A model generated the notes under the pieces. It made no database searches and was not told the DNA's origin. It saw only the letters and a list, made by a program, of their open reading frames with translations. A stretch of 64,000 nucleotides of DNA from Phycisphaerales bacterium. Its GTDB lineage: Bacteria; Planctomycetota; Phycisphaerae; Phycisphaerales; UBA1924. Made by a program: the position numbers and the translations under genes. Below are positions 54,664 through 63,370 of the stretch, piece by piece (positions within the stretch are counted from its first letter, which is position 1; each line of letters begins with the position of its first letter). The stretch covers positions 1-64,000 of the forward strand of contig JADLBU010000119.1 of NCBI GenBank assembly GCA_020847535.1, given 5' to 3'.

Positions 54664-55605
54664 TCAACGGCGATTCACACGCAAGGCAGCCGCGAAGAAC
54701 TCAGCGATCGGCCGCTGCTCCTCCTCGGTCTGCAGGATCCCGTTGTGATCCCCGCCCGGGATCACGAACCGCGCGACCACCGCCCCGCCGGACCTCGCCG
54801 CCTCCTCGATGATGCCCGCGTGGCGAACATTCACGATCTCATCGCGATCTCCATGAACGATCAGCAACGGCTTGGCGCCCAGCTCCCGTGCCGAGTCGGC
54901 GGGGTTGAGGCCCGAAGGAATCAGCAGCGGGCCCACAACGGGAAGGTGATCCCCGGCGACCGCGGACCACGAACTGAACGCCGAGACCGCGCAGATGGCC
55001 TTGACCTCCGGCCGATCCGCGGCGAGCCGAAGGGCGAATACCGCGCCGAGACTGACGCCGAACGCCGCGATGCGCTCCCGATCGACATCAGGCCTCGTCA
55101 ACAGATAGTCCAAGGCCGCCCGGGCGTCGATCAGCAGCAGGTCCCTCGACAATCCCGAAGCCAGACTCGATCGCCCGTACCCGCGATAGTCAAAGATCAG
55201 CACCGCGAACCCGTGATCGGTCAGGAACGATGAGAAATCGATGTGCGAATCGACGTTGCCCGCGTTGCCGTGGCAGTGCAGGATCGTCGGCCACGGCCCC
55301 GATCCCGGCTTCGCCCCCGCCGGCGGGATGAACCACCCGTGCAGCGTGAGGCCATCGGGCGTCGGGATCGAGACATCCTCGTAGCCCAGAGGAGTCTGGA
55401 ACGCCGCACGGGATGGCATGTAGAAGACCCGCGATTCGACGATGTGAAGCCACCGGATCACGACCACCGCCGCGACAATGACAAGCGGATACGCGATGAC
55501 CCGGCGCAGCAGCCGGACGCGGCCGGATCTGCGTGGAGCGGATGGCTCGGAGGTCGTTTCATCGGTGCTTGATGGCTCTAAATCCCCTCGCACGATCGGG
55601 AGCAT
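54664..55605 (-). CDS. Membrane-anchored alpha/beta hydrolase
   Basis: A 313-residue serine hydrolase with a single N-terminal membrane anchor (VIAYPLVIVAAVVVIRWL). The oxyanion region is LHCHGNAGNVDSH, the nucleophile elbow is FGVSLGAVFALRLA (Ser), the acid is in VHGDRDEIVN, and the His is in PGGDHNGIL. It resembles the BAAT/BEM46-like hydrolases found in many bacteria. The substrate is unknown. ATG 55605 is chosen because an anchor-type N-terminus follows. The longer upstream frame runs antisense to kdsA. It is divergent from kdsA. Confidence 0.85.
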   Translation of the reverse strand: MLPIVRGDLEPSSTDETTSEPSAPRRSGRVRLLRRVIAYPLVIVAAVVVIRWLHIVESRVFYMPSRAAFQTPLGYEDVSIPTPDGLTLHGWFIPPAGAKPGSGPWPTILHCHGNAGNVDSHIDFSSFLTDHGFAVLIFDYRGYGRSSLASGLSRDLLLIDARAALDYLLTRPDVDRERIAAFGVSLGAVFALRLAADRPEVKAICAVSAFSSWSAVAGDHLPVVGPLLIPSGLNPADSARELGAKPLLIVHGDRDEIVNVRHAGIIEEAARSGGAVVARFVIPGGDHNGILQTEEEQRPIAEFFAAALRVNRR

Positions 55606-55666
55606 ACCCGATCGGGCCGCCCGCTCGCCGGGCGCGATGGCGAGCCGCCCGCTCCTATTCTTCCGC

Positions 55667-56512
55667 ATGACACGACTCTGCCGCATCGGCGGCATCGAGA
55701 TTGGCAAAGGCCGGCCCCTGGCAATCATCGCCGGGCCGTGCGTGCTCGAATCTATGGAGCTGGGGCTGGAAATCGGCACACGCATCCAGGAAGCCTGCCG
55801 AGCTGCCGCGCTCCCGTACATCTTCAAGGCCAGCTTCGACAAGGCCAACCGCTCCAGCATCCGCTCGGCTCGCGGCCCGGGACTCGATCGCGGACTCGAA
55901 TGGCTCAGCGCGATCGGACGCAAGCTCGCCGTCCCGGTGACGACGGATATCCACGATCCCGACCAGGCCCCGCAAATCGCCGAGGTCATCGACCTCATCC
56001 AGATCCCCGCGTTTCTCTGCCGCCAGACCGATCTCCTGGTCGCCGCCGGTGAGGCCGCCGCCACGCGCGGCCGAGCCGTCAACGTCAAGAAGGGCCAGTT
56101 CATGTCTCCCGGCGAAATGTCCGGCGCAGCACGCAAGCTCGCCGAGGCCGGTTGCTCGAACATCATGCTGACCGAGCGCGGCACCTTCTTCGGCTACGGC
56201 CGGCTGGTCAACGACTTCCTCGGCCTTGGCGATCTGATGGAGCTCAAGGCCGATGGCGGCTCTCCGCCGGTGTGCTTTGACTGCACGCACTCGACCCAAT
56301 TGCCCGGCGCGGGAGAACAGACCGGCGGCAGACCCGATCGCGCCCCCCTGCTGGCTCGCGCTGCGGCCGCGGCGGGGGTTCATTGCCTCTTCATCGAGAC
56401 TCACCCCGAGCCCGCCAAGGCGATGAGCGATGCCAGCACCATGCTGCCGCTGGCCACAGTTCCCGCGCTGATCCAGAAGGTCGCCGACATCCAGCAGGCG
56501 GCGGAGAAGTAG
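55667..56512 (+). CDS. kdsA: 3-deoxy-8-phosphooctulonate synthase
   Basis: Condenses arabinose 5-phosphate and PEP to KDO 8-phosphate, the committed step to the KDO of lipopolysaccharide. The 281-residue product has LAIIAGPCVLESMELGLEIG, IFKASFDKANRSS, PVTTDIHDPDQAPQIAEVID, QIPAFLCRQTDLLVAAGEA, NVKKGQFMSPGEMS and FIETHPEPAKAMSDASTMLP. The presence of AGPC and the metal-site pattern suggests a typical Class II or I KdsA; I cannot decide which. ATG 55667 is chosen because the conserved domain follows within 12 residues. It indicates a diderm envelope. Confidence 0.95.
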   Translation: MTRLCRIGGIEIGKGRPLAIIAGPCVLESMELGLEIGTRIQEACRAAALPYIFKASFDKANRSSIRSARGPGLDRGLEWLSAIGRKLAVPVTTDIHDPDQAPQIAEVIDLIQIPAFLCRQTDLLVAAGEAAATRGRAVNVKKGQFMSPGEMSGAARKLAEAGCSNIMLTERGTFFGYGRLVNDFLGLGDLMELKADGGSPPVCFDCTHSTQLPGAGEQTGGRPDRAPLLARAAAAAGVHCLFIETHPEPAKAMSDASTMLPLATVPALIQKVADIQQAAEK

Positions 56513-56543
56513 CCAGTCCCGCCTCACGAGGGCTATCAACACC

Positions 56544-57302
56544 ATGATGCTCCACGCGAACATCGATCCGTCGTGCATCCTGCTGGCAAAGCTGCCGGCG
56601 GTGATCGGGGTCTCCCTGCTCGTCGGAGTGTTCTTCCTGGTCATTCTGATCGTCGTAGCGGCGAGCAAGGCAGAACGGCAACGCAAGGAGCTGCTGGCAA
56701 AGTCACTTGACTCACTGGGCCTCTCGGTGGTCCACAAGCCCGACAAGGACCAGAAAGCCCAGGCGTTCGCCGCGCTGGGGGGTTGCTGGTCGAAGCTCCG
56801 GCACGGAGCTCCCAAGATCAACTGGTTCGCAACCGGCGATGTCAATGACAGATCGATGACGCTGGTGGAGCACTCCTACACCGTGAGCACCGGCAAGAGC
56901 TCCCACACGGTGTACCACTCGATCGCGGCGAGCCCAGCGCCCGAGAACTGGCCGACCGTCGAGATGAACCAGGAGCACCTGCTCCACAAGATCGCCGAGT
57001 TCCTGGGCTCCAAGGACTATCGCGTCGAGGATGAAGCCTTCAACAAGCGCTGGCGGATCAAGGTCGGGGATGAGGACTTCGCGCTCATGGTGCTGACCCC
57101 CGAGGTCCAGGCCTGGAGTATGGATCTCCCCGGCTCGACGATCGTGCGGATCGGAAAGGGCGCGATCACAATCGCGATTCCGTCCGCGCTGCGCGGCGAT
57201 GCAGCGCAGGAATTGGTCAGCCGCTGCGCATCGCTCGCCGACATGCTGCCGCCGGAGCTGGATGCGTGGGAATCGTCATCGAGTAGCGATGGGAAGTTCT
57301 AA
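56544..57302 (+). CDS. Single-pass membrane-anchored protein of unknown function
   Basis: A 252-residue protein with one N-terminal helix (VSLLVGVFFLVILIVVAAS at about residues 23-41) and a cytoplasmic or periplasmic soluble domain. That domain includes FAALGGCWSKLRHGAPKINW, HSYTVSTGKSSHTVYHSIAA and LPGSTIVRIGKGAITIAI. The pattern resembles planctomycete proteins that read a larger protein's state, but I recognise no named family. A Ser-rich tail (ESSSSSDGKF) ends it. The start is ATGATG at 56544. It lies 31 bases after kdsA. Confidence 0.65.
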   Translation: MMLHANIDPSCILLAKLPAVIGVSLLVGVFFLVILIVVAASKAERQRKELLAKSLDSLGLSVVHKPDKDQKAQAFAALGGCWSKLRHGAPKINWFATGDVNDRSMTLVEHSYTVSTGKSSHTVYHSIAASPAPENWPTVEMNQEHLLHKIAEFLGSKDYRVEDEAFNKRWRIKVGDEDFALMVLTPEVQAWSMDLPGSTIVRIGKGAITIAIPSALRGDAAQELVSRCASLADMLPPELDAWESSSSSDGKF

Positions 57303-57389
57303 ACAAGATCAAGCGGAGCGACCGCGTACGAGCCGCGCACGAAGCAAGCGATCGTTCGACTGCCGGTGCGATTGTCAGGAGGATGCGGT

Positions 57390-59666
57390 TCAGGCCTCGG
57401 CGGCCTCGTTCATCAGCGTCGCAAACGTGCCCAGCACATGCGGCGATCCCGCATCAGCCTTGGGATCGGGCTGGCGCTGGGTGTACGAGCCGTCCGGTGT
57501 GAGATCCCACGCGTGGCGATGATCCGCGATCGAGACTTCGAGAATCCGCAGCAGCTTCTGCCTGGCCTCGAAGTGCTTGACGGGCACAGCGCACTCGACG
57601 CGTGTATTCAGATTGCGGTACATCCAATCGGCGCTGCCCAGGTACCAATCCCCATCGAGCGGATCTTCCTGCCCCGCGGCGAAGTGGAAGATGCGTGAGT
57701 GCTCGAGGAATCGCCCGACAACGCTGATGACCTTGATGTTCTCCGACAACCCCGCCACCCCCGGACGCAGGCAGCAGAACCCGCGGACGATCAGCGTCAC
57801 CCGCACCCCCGCCTGCGAGGCCGCGTAGAGGCGCTCCACGATCTCGGTGTCCTCGAGGCTGTTGAGCTTGGCGATGATGCGGGCGGGTCGGCCGCGGCGT
57901 GCGAACGCCGTCTCGCGATCGATCATCTCGACGAATCGCCGACGCATGTTGGATGGCGCCACCAGGAGCTGCGCATAGCTCTGGGTCGCCGAGATGCCCG
58001 TCAGGTAGTTGAACAGGTTGACCAGGTCCGCCGTGATGATCGGATCGCACGTGAACAGCCCGACATCGGTGTACAGGTTCGCCGTCTTGGGGTGGTAGTT
58101 GCCCGTACCGATATGGGCGTAACAACGCAGCCCCTGGCGCTCCTTGCGGACCACCAGCGCGGTCTTGCAGTGCGTCTTGTACCCCAGCACGCCATACGCG
58201 ACATGCACCCCGGCCTTCTCGAGCTTGCGGGCGAAGTTGACGTTGCGATCCTCATCGAAGCGGGCGCGAAGCTCGACCAGGCAGGCGACCTGCTTGCCCG
58301 CCTCGGCAGCGCGGATCATCGACTCGATGAAGGGTGAATCCGGGCTCGTGCGATACAGCGTCTGCTTGATGGTGACGACATCCGGATCGGACGCCGCCAG
58401 CGCGATGAACCGCTCCACCGAGTCCGTGAAGCTCTCGTACGGGTGGTGAACCAGCACGTCCTGCTTGCGGATGATCTGGAAGAAGTTCGCCGGCTTGGCC
58501 GAGGGAGGCAGTCGCAGCCGCGGCGGGCTCGCCGCTCGCCACTTCTTTTCCTTCAGATCCGGCCGCTCCAGGTCCGCGATGTCGTACAACGCCAGGTAGT
58601 CCATCGGCCCCGACCGCTCATAGACATCCTGCGAATCCAGGCTCAGCTTGTCCATCAGCGTGCGCAGGAGCAGCGGCGAAGCATCCTGCTCGATCTCCAG
58701 CCGCACCGCGCGGGCAAACTTGCGTTGCTTGAGGTCCTGCTCGACCGATTCGATCAGGGTCGCGGCCTCCAGCTCATCGCGCTGGATGCCCGCGGATCTG
58801 GTCACGCGGAAGTGCACCTGCTCGATGATCTGCGTCCCCGGGAACAGCCGGGTCAGGTTGTGGCGGATGATGTCGGGCAGGGGCACGAACCGATCGGACA
58901 TCTTGCCGGGCTTGGCCGGCAGCGGCACCAGCCTCTTGAGCGTCTGCGGGATCTTCAGCCGCGCAAAGCTCGGCGCCACCTCATCCCCATCATCCTCAAC
59001 GGCCTTTGCAAGCCGCGGCGCCCCGCCGCCCGGCACCCGCAGCAACAGCGCCAGGTTGTCCGAGAGATTCGAGATGAACGGGAAGCGGTGGCCGGGATCG
59101 ACCGCCAGCGGCGTCAGCGCCGAGAAGACGCAGGTCTCGAAGTACTCATCGGCCCAGCGCTGCTCACGCAGCGTCAACGCCTTGTAGTTCACCACCTGGA
59201 TGTCGTGCTTCACCAGCGCCGGCCCGACCAGGTCCGCGTAGATACGCGCCTGCTCGGCCTGCAGCTCATTGACCGCATCACGGATCGCCACCAGCAACTG
59301 CCGCGGTGTATAACCCGACGACCACGGTGCCTCAACCCCGGCCCGGATCTGGCGCTTGATCAGCCCCACCCGCTTCATGAAGAACTCATCCAGGTTGCTC
59401 GTAAAGATCGCCAGGAACTTCACCCGCTCCAAGAGCGGCGTCCGCTCATCGGCGGCCTGGGCAAGCACCCGGCGATTGAACTCCAGCCACGACAGGTCCC
59501 GGTTGAAAGTCCGGGACTCCCCCGAACTCACGAGGACCGATGGCGGCGGGACGATCCCGCCCGGCGACAGCGCCTCGGCCGGCTCGGGGCCGGGACTGCT
59601 CACCTTCGGTGTGTCCGGCGTGCTGGCGGGAAGCGCACTCTGAGATTCGGCGGTACGCGGGCTCAT
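57390..59666 (-). CDS. ppk1: Polyphosphate kinase 1
   Basis: Reversibly makes inorganic polyphosphate from ATP. The 758-residue product starts with about 50 Pro/Ser-rich residues. The PPK N-terminal domain (FNRDLSWLEFNRRVLAQAAD, FTSNLDEFFMKRVGLIK) and middle domain follow. Two catalytic phospholipase-D-like halves carry QDVLVHHPYESFTDSVERFI, TLYRTSPDSPFIESMIRAAE, KTHCKTALVVRKERQGLRCY with the autophosphorylated His in the YKTHCK segment, and AHIGTGNYHPKTANLYTD. Length is typical. It starts 22 bases after the QueD-family gene and probably shares its transcript. Confidence 0.95.
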   Translation of the reverse strand: MSPRTAESQSALPASTPDTPKVSSPGPEPAEALSPGGIVPPPSVLVSSGESRTFNRDLSWLEFNRRVLAQAADERTPLLERVKFLAIFTSNLDEFFMKRVGLIKRQIRAGVEAPWSSGYTPRQLLVAIRDAVNELQAEQARIYADLVGPALVKHDIQVVNYKALTLREQRWADEYFETCVFSALTPLAVDPGHRFPFISNLSDNLALLLRVPGGGAPRLAKAVEDDGDEVAPSFARLKIPQTLKRLVPLPAKPGKMSDRFVPLPDIIRHNLTRLFPGTQIIEQVHFRVTRSAGIQRDELEAATLIESVEQDLKQRKFARAVRLEIEQDASPLLLRTLMDKLSLDSQDVYERSGPMDYLALYDIADLERPDLKEKKWRAASPPRLRLPPSAKPANFFQIIRKQDVLVHHPYESFTDSVERFIALAASDPDVVTIKQTLYRTSPDSPFIESMIRAAEAGKQVACLVELRARFDEDRNVNFARKLEKAGVHVAYGVLGYKTHCKTALVVRKERQGLRCYAHIGTGNYHPKTANLYTDVGLFTCDPIITADLVNLFNYLTGISATQSYAQLLVAPSNMRRRFVEMIDRETAFARRGRPARIIAKLNSLEDTEIVERLYAASQAGVRVTLIVRGFCCLRPGVAGLSENIKVISVVGRFLEHSRIFHFAAGQEDPLDGDWYLGSADWMYRNLNTRVECAVPVKHFEARQKLLRILEVSIADHRHAWDLTPDGSYTQRQPDPKADAGSPHVLGTFATLMNEAAEA

Positions 59667-59688
59667 AGGGTGGGCCCCAAGGCCCGGT

Positions 59689-60072
59689 TCAAACTGCTGG
59701 AGGACGGTACGTCGCCGAACACCCCGGGGCTTCGGTCACGGTGACAGAAGCAATCCGGGCGTGAGGCGCCAGGGCCTTCCCCAAGTCCGATACCAGTATT
59801 TCGCCAATCCGGCGGGCGACATTCTCGGCTGTTGGATTGATTGTTGGAAATGGACCCACATCATTCAGGTTGTTGTTATGAAACTGTTCGGTAATCGCTC
59901 GTAGCGCTGACTCGATCGTGTGAAAATCACAAAGAAGCCCATCGGCATCGAGCGTCGGCCCGGCGGCGACCACGGTGACGTGCCAGTCGTGGCCGTGCAG
60001 GGGTTCTCGAGCACCGGCGATCGAAATGGCGTGGGCGGCCGAGAAGCGCGAGCTGACCGAGATCTCGAACAT
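59689..60072 (-). CDS. 6-carboxytetrahydropterin synthase (QueD)/PTPS-family protein without the usual Cys
   Basis: A 127-residue tunnelling-fold protein of the PTPS/QueD family. The zinc ligands are in FSAAHAISIAG (His) and PLHGHDWHVTVV (two His), and the catalytic-pocket residues are in LCDFHTIESALRAI and PTAENVARRIGEIL. In QueD and PTPS the catalytic Cys lies four residues before HGH. Here that place is Arg in GAREPLHGH, with Glu next to it. The function may therefore be a PTPS-III/VI-like variant rather than QueD. ATG 60072 fits the family length. It is divergent from the phosphohexomutase gene and upstream of ppk1. Confidence 0.8.
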   Translation of the reverse strand: MFEISVSSRFSAAHAISIAGAREPLHGHDWHVTVVAAGPTLDADGLLCDFHTIESALRAITEQFHNNNLNDVGPFPTINPTAENVARRIGEILVSDLGKALAPHARIASVTVTEAPGCSATYRPPAV

Positions 60073-60142
60073 GCCGGACGATAGCGATCCCCGCGGGCGG
60101 GATCGACGATGGGCATCCGTTCGCCGATACACTCCGCCCCGT

Positions 60143-61636
60143 ATGACCGGACCACTCATGCTCTCAGTATCGGGTTGCCGCGGGATCGTCGGATCGAGCC
60201 TGACGGCGGAGGTTGCAGCGCGGTTCGCCGGCTCGTACGCCTCGTGGCTCATCGACCGCGCGGCCGGCAAGCCGGTGACGGTCGTCATCGGCCGGGATGG
60301 CCGCGCGGGCTGCCAGATGGTCCACAGCGCTGCCCTTGCCGGCCTCATCAGCGGCGGGTGCGATGTCGTCGACCTGGGCGTCGCGATGACACCCACGATC
60401 GCGGTGTTGACCGATGCCTATCGCGCCGAATCGGGCGCCGATGGCGTGGTCGCAGGCCTGGTGCTGACCGCGAGCCACAACCCCCAGGAATGGAACGGCC
60501 TCAAGTGCCTGCTCGCCGAGTCGGGAGAGTTCGGCAGCGCTGCGTGCGCACCCCCCGCGGCGTTCGCGGGCCAGATCATCAATCGCTTCAAGTCCGGGGA
60601 GGTCCGAAGCGCCGACTGGAACGAGATCGGAGAGGTCACCGACGATGATGCGGGTGTGGAATCCCACATCGATCGCGTGATCGCCGCCCTCGAAGAGGCA
60701 GGGTTGACCCGCGATGCCTCCACGCTGGGCAACGGCCTGAATATCGCCGTCGATTCCGTCAACGCCTCCGGCGTCCGCGGCTCCTACATGTGCCTGGAAG
60801 CCCTGGGCGTCGAGGAGATCCTGCACCTGGGCGCTGAGGACACAGGCATCTTCCCGCACCCGCCCGAGCCCACCGCCGAGAACCTCTCGCTGCCGGGCGG
60901 GTTGTGCGAGGCCGTGCGCGAGAACGAGAGCGACATCGGCTTTGCACAGGATCCCGATGCGGATCGGCTGGCGATCGTCGATGAACTCGGGCGATACATC
61001 GGGGAGGAGTACACACTGGCCCTCTCAGCGCTAGCCGTGCTCGAGGGCATGAGGCAGCGCGGAGAGGCGACCCACGGCCGCATCCTCGTGACCAACCTCT
61101 CGACGAGCCGCATGATCGACGACATCGCCGCCCGCTACGGCGCTCGCGTGATGCGCACCGCCGTCGGTGAGGCCAACGTCGTCGAGACGATGAAGGCCCA
61201 CAACGCGCTCCTGGGCGGCGAGGGCAACGGCGGCACGATCTGGCCGCGGGTGACGTATGTCCGCGATTCGCTGACATCGATGGCGCTCATGCTCTGGCTG
61301 ATCTCTCCCTCCGGCGGCGGCAAGGACAAGAAGCGCAAGCTCAGCGAGGTGATCGCCGGACTGCCCAGCTACGCGATCCGCAAACGCAAGGTTGACCTGG
61401 CCCGGCGCGAGGATGCCCAGGCCGCCGTCGAGAAGATCGCCGCCGCGTACAAATCCCAGCGCGTGGACCTTCAGGATGGCGCATGGGTGGACTTTGCAAA
61501 CGGCCCTTTGGCGGGCAAGGCCTGGCTGCATGTGCGGGCCAGCAACACCGAGCCGATCATGCGCCTGATCGCCGAGGCGCCTACAGAGGCGGAAGCACAG
61601 CAGTTGCTCGCGGATGCTACAAAAACTATTCAGTAG
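60143..61636 (+). CDS. Phosphoglucosamine mutase/phosphomannomutase-family enzyme
   Basis: A 497-residue alpha-D-phosphohexomutase that interconverts sugar 1- and 6-phosphates. The four-domain signature is present: the phospho-Ser loop VLTASHNPQEWNGLKCLLA, the metal-binding loop FAQDPDADRLAIVDELG, the sugar loop LLGGEGNGGTIWPRVTY and the phosphate-binding loop LHVRASNTEPIMRLIAEAP. The pattern suits GlmM (UDP-GlcNAc supply) or a ManB-like mutase, and sequence alone does not decide. The ATG at 60143 is chosen because MTGPLMLSVSGCRGIVG starts the fold. It is divergent from the QueD-family gene. Confidence 0.88.
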   Translation: MTGPLMLSVSGCRGIVGSSLTAEVAARFAGSYASWLIDRAAGKPVTVVIGRDGRAGCQMVHSAALAGLISGGCDVVDLGVAMTPTIAVLTDAYRAESGADGVVAGLVLTASHNPQEWNGLKCLLAESGEFGSAACAPPAAFAGQIINRFKSGEVRSADWNEIGEVTDDDAGVESHIDRVIAALEEAGLTRDASTLGNGLNIAVDSVNASGVRGSYMCLEALGVEEILHLGAEDTGIFPHPPEPTAENLSLPGGLCEAVRENESDIGFAQDPDADRLAIVDELGRYIGEEYTLALSALAVLEGMRQRGEATHGRILVTNLSTSRMIDDIAARYGARVMRTAVGEANVVETMKAHNALLGGEGNGGTIWPRVTYVRDSLTSMALMLWLISPSGGGKDKKRKLSEVIAGLPSYAIRKRKVDLARREDAQAAVEKIAAAYKSQRVDLQDGAWVDFANGPLAGKAWLHVRASNTEPIMRLIAEAPTEAEAQQLLADATKTIQ

Positions 61637-61650
61637 TTGGAGGCAATGCG

Positions 61651-62310
61651 TTACGAAATCGTAATAGAGCAGGATGATGATCCTTCACCGCCCGACGTGC
61701 ATGACGACGGTGGCGGGTCTGTCGACTTGTAGCAGACCGCACGTGGACAGCCATTCGACTGGATGTAGCAGCAAGCCCAGAAGCCCGTCACGCATGTGAC
61801 TGATGCTGAACTCGGACAACCCGGCGGCACACCTCCATCGCGAACGGAATCATCAGAGTCTGTCGCGATCCGGGGTTCGCGGGCGAGCAAGCCGATGTGC
61901 ATAAGTCCGCGTGAGGGAATAGACTCCTCAAACGTCCAACGCTCATCAGCTCGCTTCATCGATACAAAGACTGGCGCATCGCTGGGATTCCATACCGGTC
62001 CATCGGGGAGAATCTCACCCTCATGGAAAACCACGCCCTCAAGGTTTCCCACACCCACGAGCGTGCCTGAAGTAACGCGGATTTCGCCGCGGTCCATCAG
62101 CGCACCGTACTGAGATGTCCCGAGTGATTTCGCCAGTTCGCCCAACAACGTCCACGTCAAGGTCCCATCCGGCAACTGCGCGATGACCGGCACAGTTTCG
62201 GCTATGGGCTTGTACTTTGCAGGCTGCGACATCGGAGCGAAAGCGATTGCACCAATCCCCGATGCAATCACGCAGACTGCCACGGCAACCGAAATTCCAA
62301 TGTTTTTCAT
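61651..62310 (-). CDS. Exported protein with Cys-rich C-terminus
   Basis: A 219-residue protein. The signal peptide MKNIGISVAVAVCVIASGIG precedes a domain of about 125 residues without recognised family (TLVGVGNLEGVVFHEGEI, PVFVSMKRADERW). It ends in a tail of about 55 residues containing eight Cys (CPSSASVTCVTGFWACCYIQ...CPRAVCYKS). The Cys spacing would allow disulfides. GAGGG lies 8 bases before ATG 62310. Base composition is lower in GC than neighbouring genes (31 G+C of 60 in the row at 61921). It is convergent with the mutase gene. The function is not recognised. Confidence 0.65.
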   Translation of the reverse strand: MKNIGISVAVAVCVIASGIGAIAFAPMSQPAKYKPIAETVPVIAQLPDGTLTWTLLGELAKSLGTSQYGALMDRGEIRVTSGTLVGVGNLEGVVFHEGEILPDGPVWNPSDAPVFVSMKRADERWTFEESIPSRGLMHIGLLAREPRIATDSDDSVRDGGVPPGCPSSASVTCVTGFWACCYIQSNGCPRAVCYKSTDPPPSSCTSGGEGSSSCSITIS

Positions 62311-62576
62311 GACGATTACCCTCATTCACGAGATGGACGAGACATGCAGATTATCGGCATTTTCAAGCAGATCAATTGCCCGCATGCAAACTGGTGTATG
62401 CACGAGTTCGCGATCTGCTCACACGCTGTAAGCCATCCGTAAGTAGCTTGGTCACATCCGCCTGAAAGGTGAGGCAAACGCGCGGTGGCGGACGACGACC
62501 TCCAGTTGTAAGGGAAGCGTTGGAAAGCGCTTATGACATCGACGACACGTTCGGGCAGCGGCAATACCATCGGTTC

Positions 62577-62840
62577 ATGCTCGATTCTCCCTATCAGCCA
62601 GGCCAGCGAATACGCGTGACGCAGCAGGTTCCCCGCCTCTCGGGGACAGGTGCGATCTCAGTTGATGGCGTCATCGTCGGCTTCGGCCAGCAGAAGACCG
62701 GCTCCTGGTTCGCCCACTCCAAGGATGACCGGCTCTGGCTCGACCGCCTGGAGCTCCGGAAAGATGATGGAGAGCTGGTCGTCGTCAATCTGGACCGCTA
62801 CTCCAACGTCGAAGTGCTCGCCGATGCCCAAGGGGCTTGA
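62577..62840 (+). CDS. Small conserved hypothetical protein
   Basis: An 87-residue soluble protein, MLDSPYQPGQRIRVTQQVPR followed by a beta-rich body (TGSWFAHSKDDRLWLDRLEL and VVVNLDRYSNVEVLADAQ). The compact pattern with VTQQ, GSWFAHSK and WLDRL looks like a small barrel conserved in related planctomycetes, though I cannot name a family. ATG 62577 is chosen because the frame upstream is not protein-like. No ribosome binding site is clear. It is followed by the GNAT gene 42 bases downstream. Confidence 0.6.
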   Translation: MLDSPYQPGQRIRVTQQVPRLSGTGAISVDGVIVGFGQQKTGSWFAHSKDDRLWLDRLELRKDDGELVVVNLDRYSNVEVLADAQGA

Positions 62841-62882
62841 ATCGCATCGAACGATTCACGCCAGCGGAAGCGCACACGCATC

Positions 62883-63368
62883 ATGACCGAGCGGTTTCTC
62901 ATCTCGGACGATCCCGCGCTGGTCGATCCCGAGACCGTCCACGCCTCTCTCACCCGAAGCTACTGGGCCAAGGGCATTTCGCGCGAGCTCGTCGATCGCT
63001 CCCTCACGCACTCGGTCTGCCTGGGTGTCTATGACACTCAATCCTCGCGCAGCCCAAGCGACCACAGGCCGGCGCTGGTGGGCTTCGCACGCATCGTGAC
63101 CGATCACGCCACCTTCGCCTACCTCTGCGATGTCTTCATCCTCGAAGAACAGCAGGGCCACGGCCTGGGCAAGAAGCTGATCGCCGCCGTGATGGCCCAT
63201 CCATCCGTGGTCGGCTCGGGTCAACCCGGCGATCCCGGCGTACGGCGATTCATGCTGATGACCCGCGATGCCCACGGCCTTTACAAGCAGTATGGCTTCA
63301 CGGGGATGGACCACCCCGACCGTGCAATGCAGATCGCAAAGCCCAACGCGTATCAGTCCGGCGGCTGA
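62883..63368 (+). CDS. GNAT-family N-acetyltransferase
   Basis: A 161-residue acetyl-CoA-dependent acyltransferase. The GNAT fold is indicated by VGFARIVTDHATFAYLCDVF (strands 3-4) and the acetyl-CoA pyrophosphate-binding loop EEQQGHGLGKKLIAAVM (Q-x-x-G-x-G/L pattern). MLMTRDAHGLYKQYGFTGM is the terminal Y-x-x-x-GF segment. The substrate is unknown. It is 42 bases downstream of the small hypothetical gene and convergent with the partial endonuclease/phosphatase gene, 2 bases apart. Confidence 0.9.
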   Translation: MTERFLISDDPALVDPETVHASLTRSYWAKGISRELVDRSLTHSVCLGVYDTQSSRSPSDHRPALVGFARIVTDHATFAYLCDVFILEEQQGHGLGKKLIAAVMAHPSVVGSGQPGDPGVRRFMLMTRDAHGLYKQYGFTGMDHPDRAMQIAKPNAYQSGG

Positions 63369-63370
63369 TC

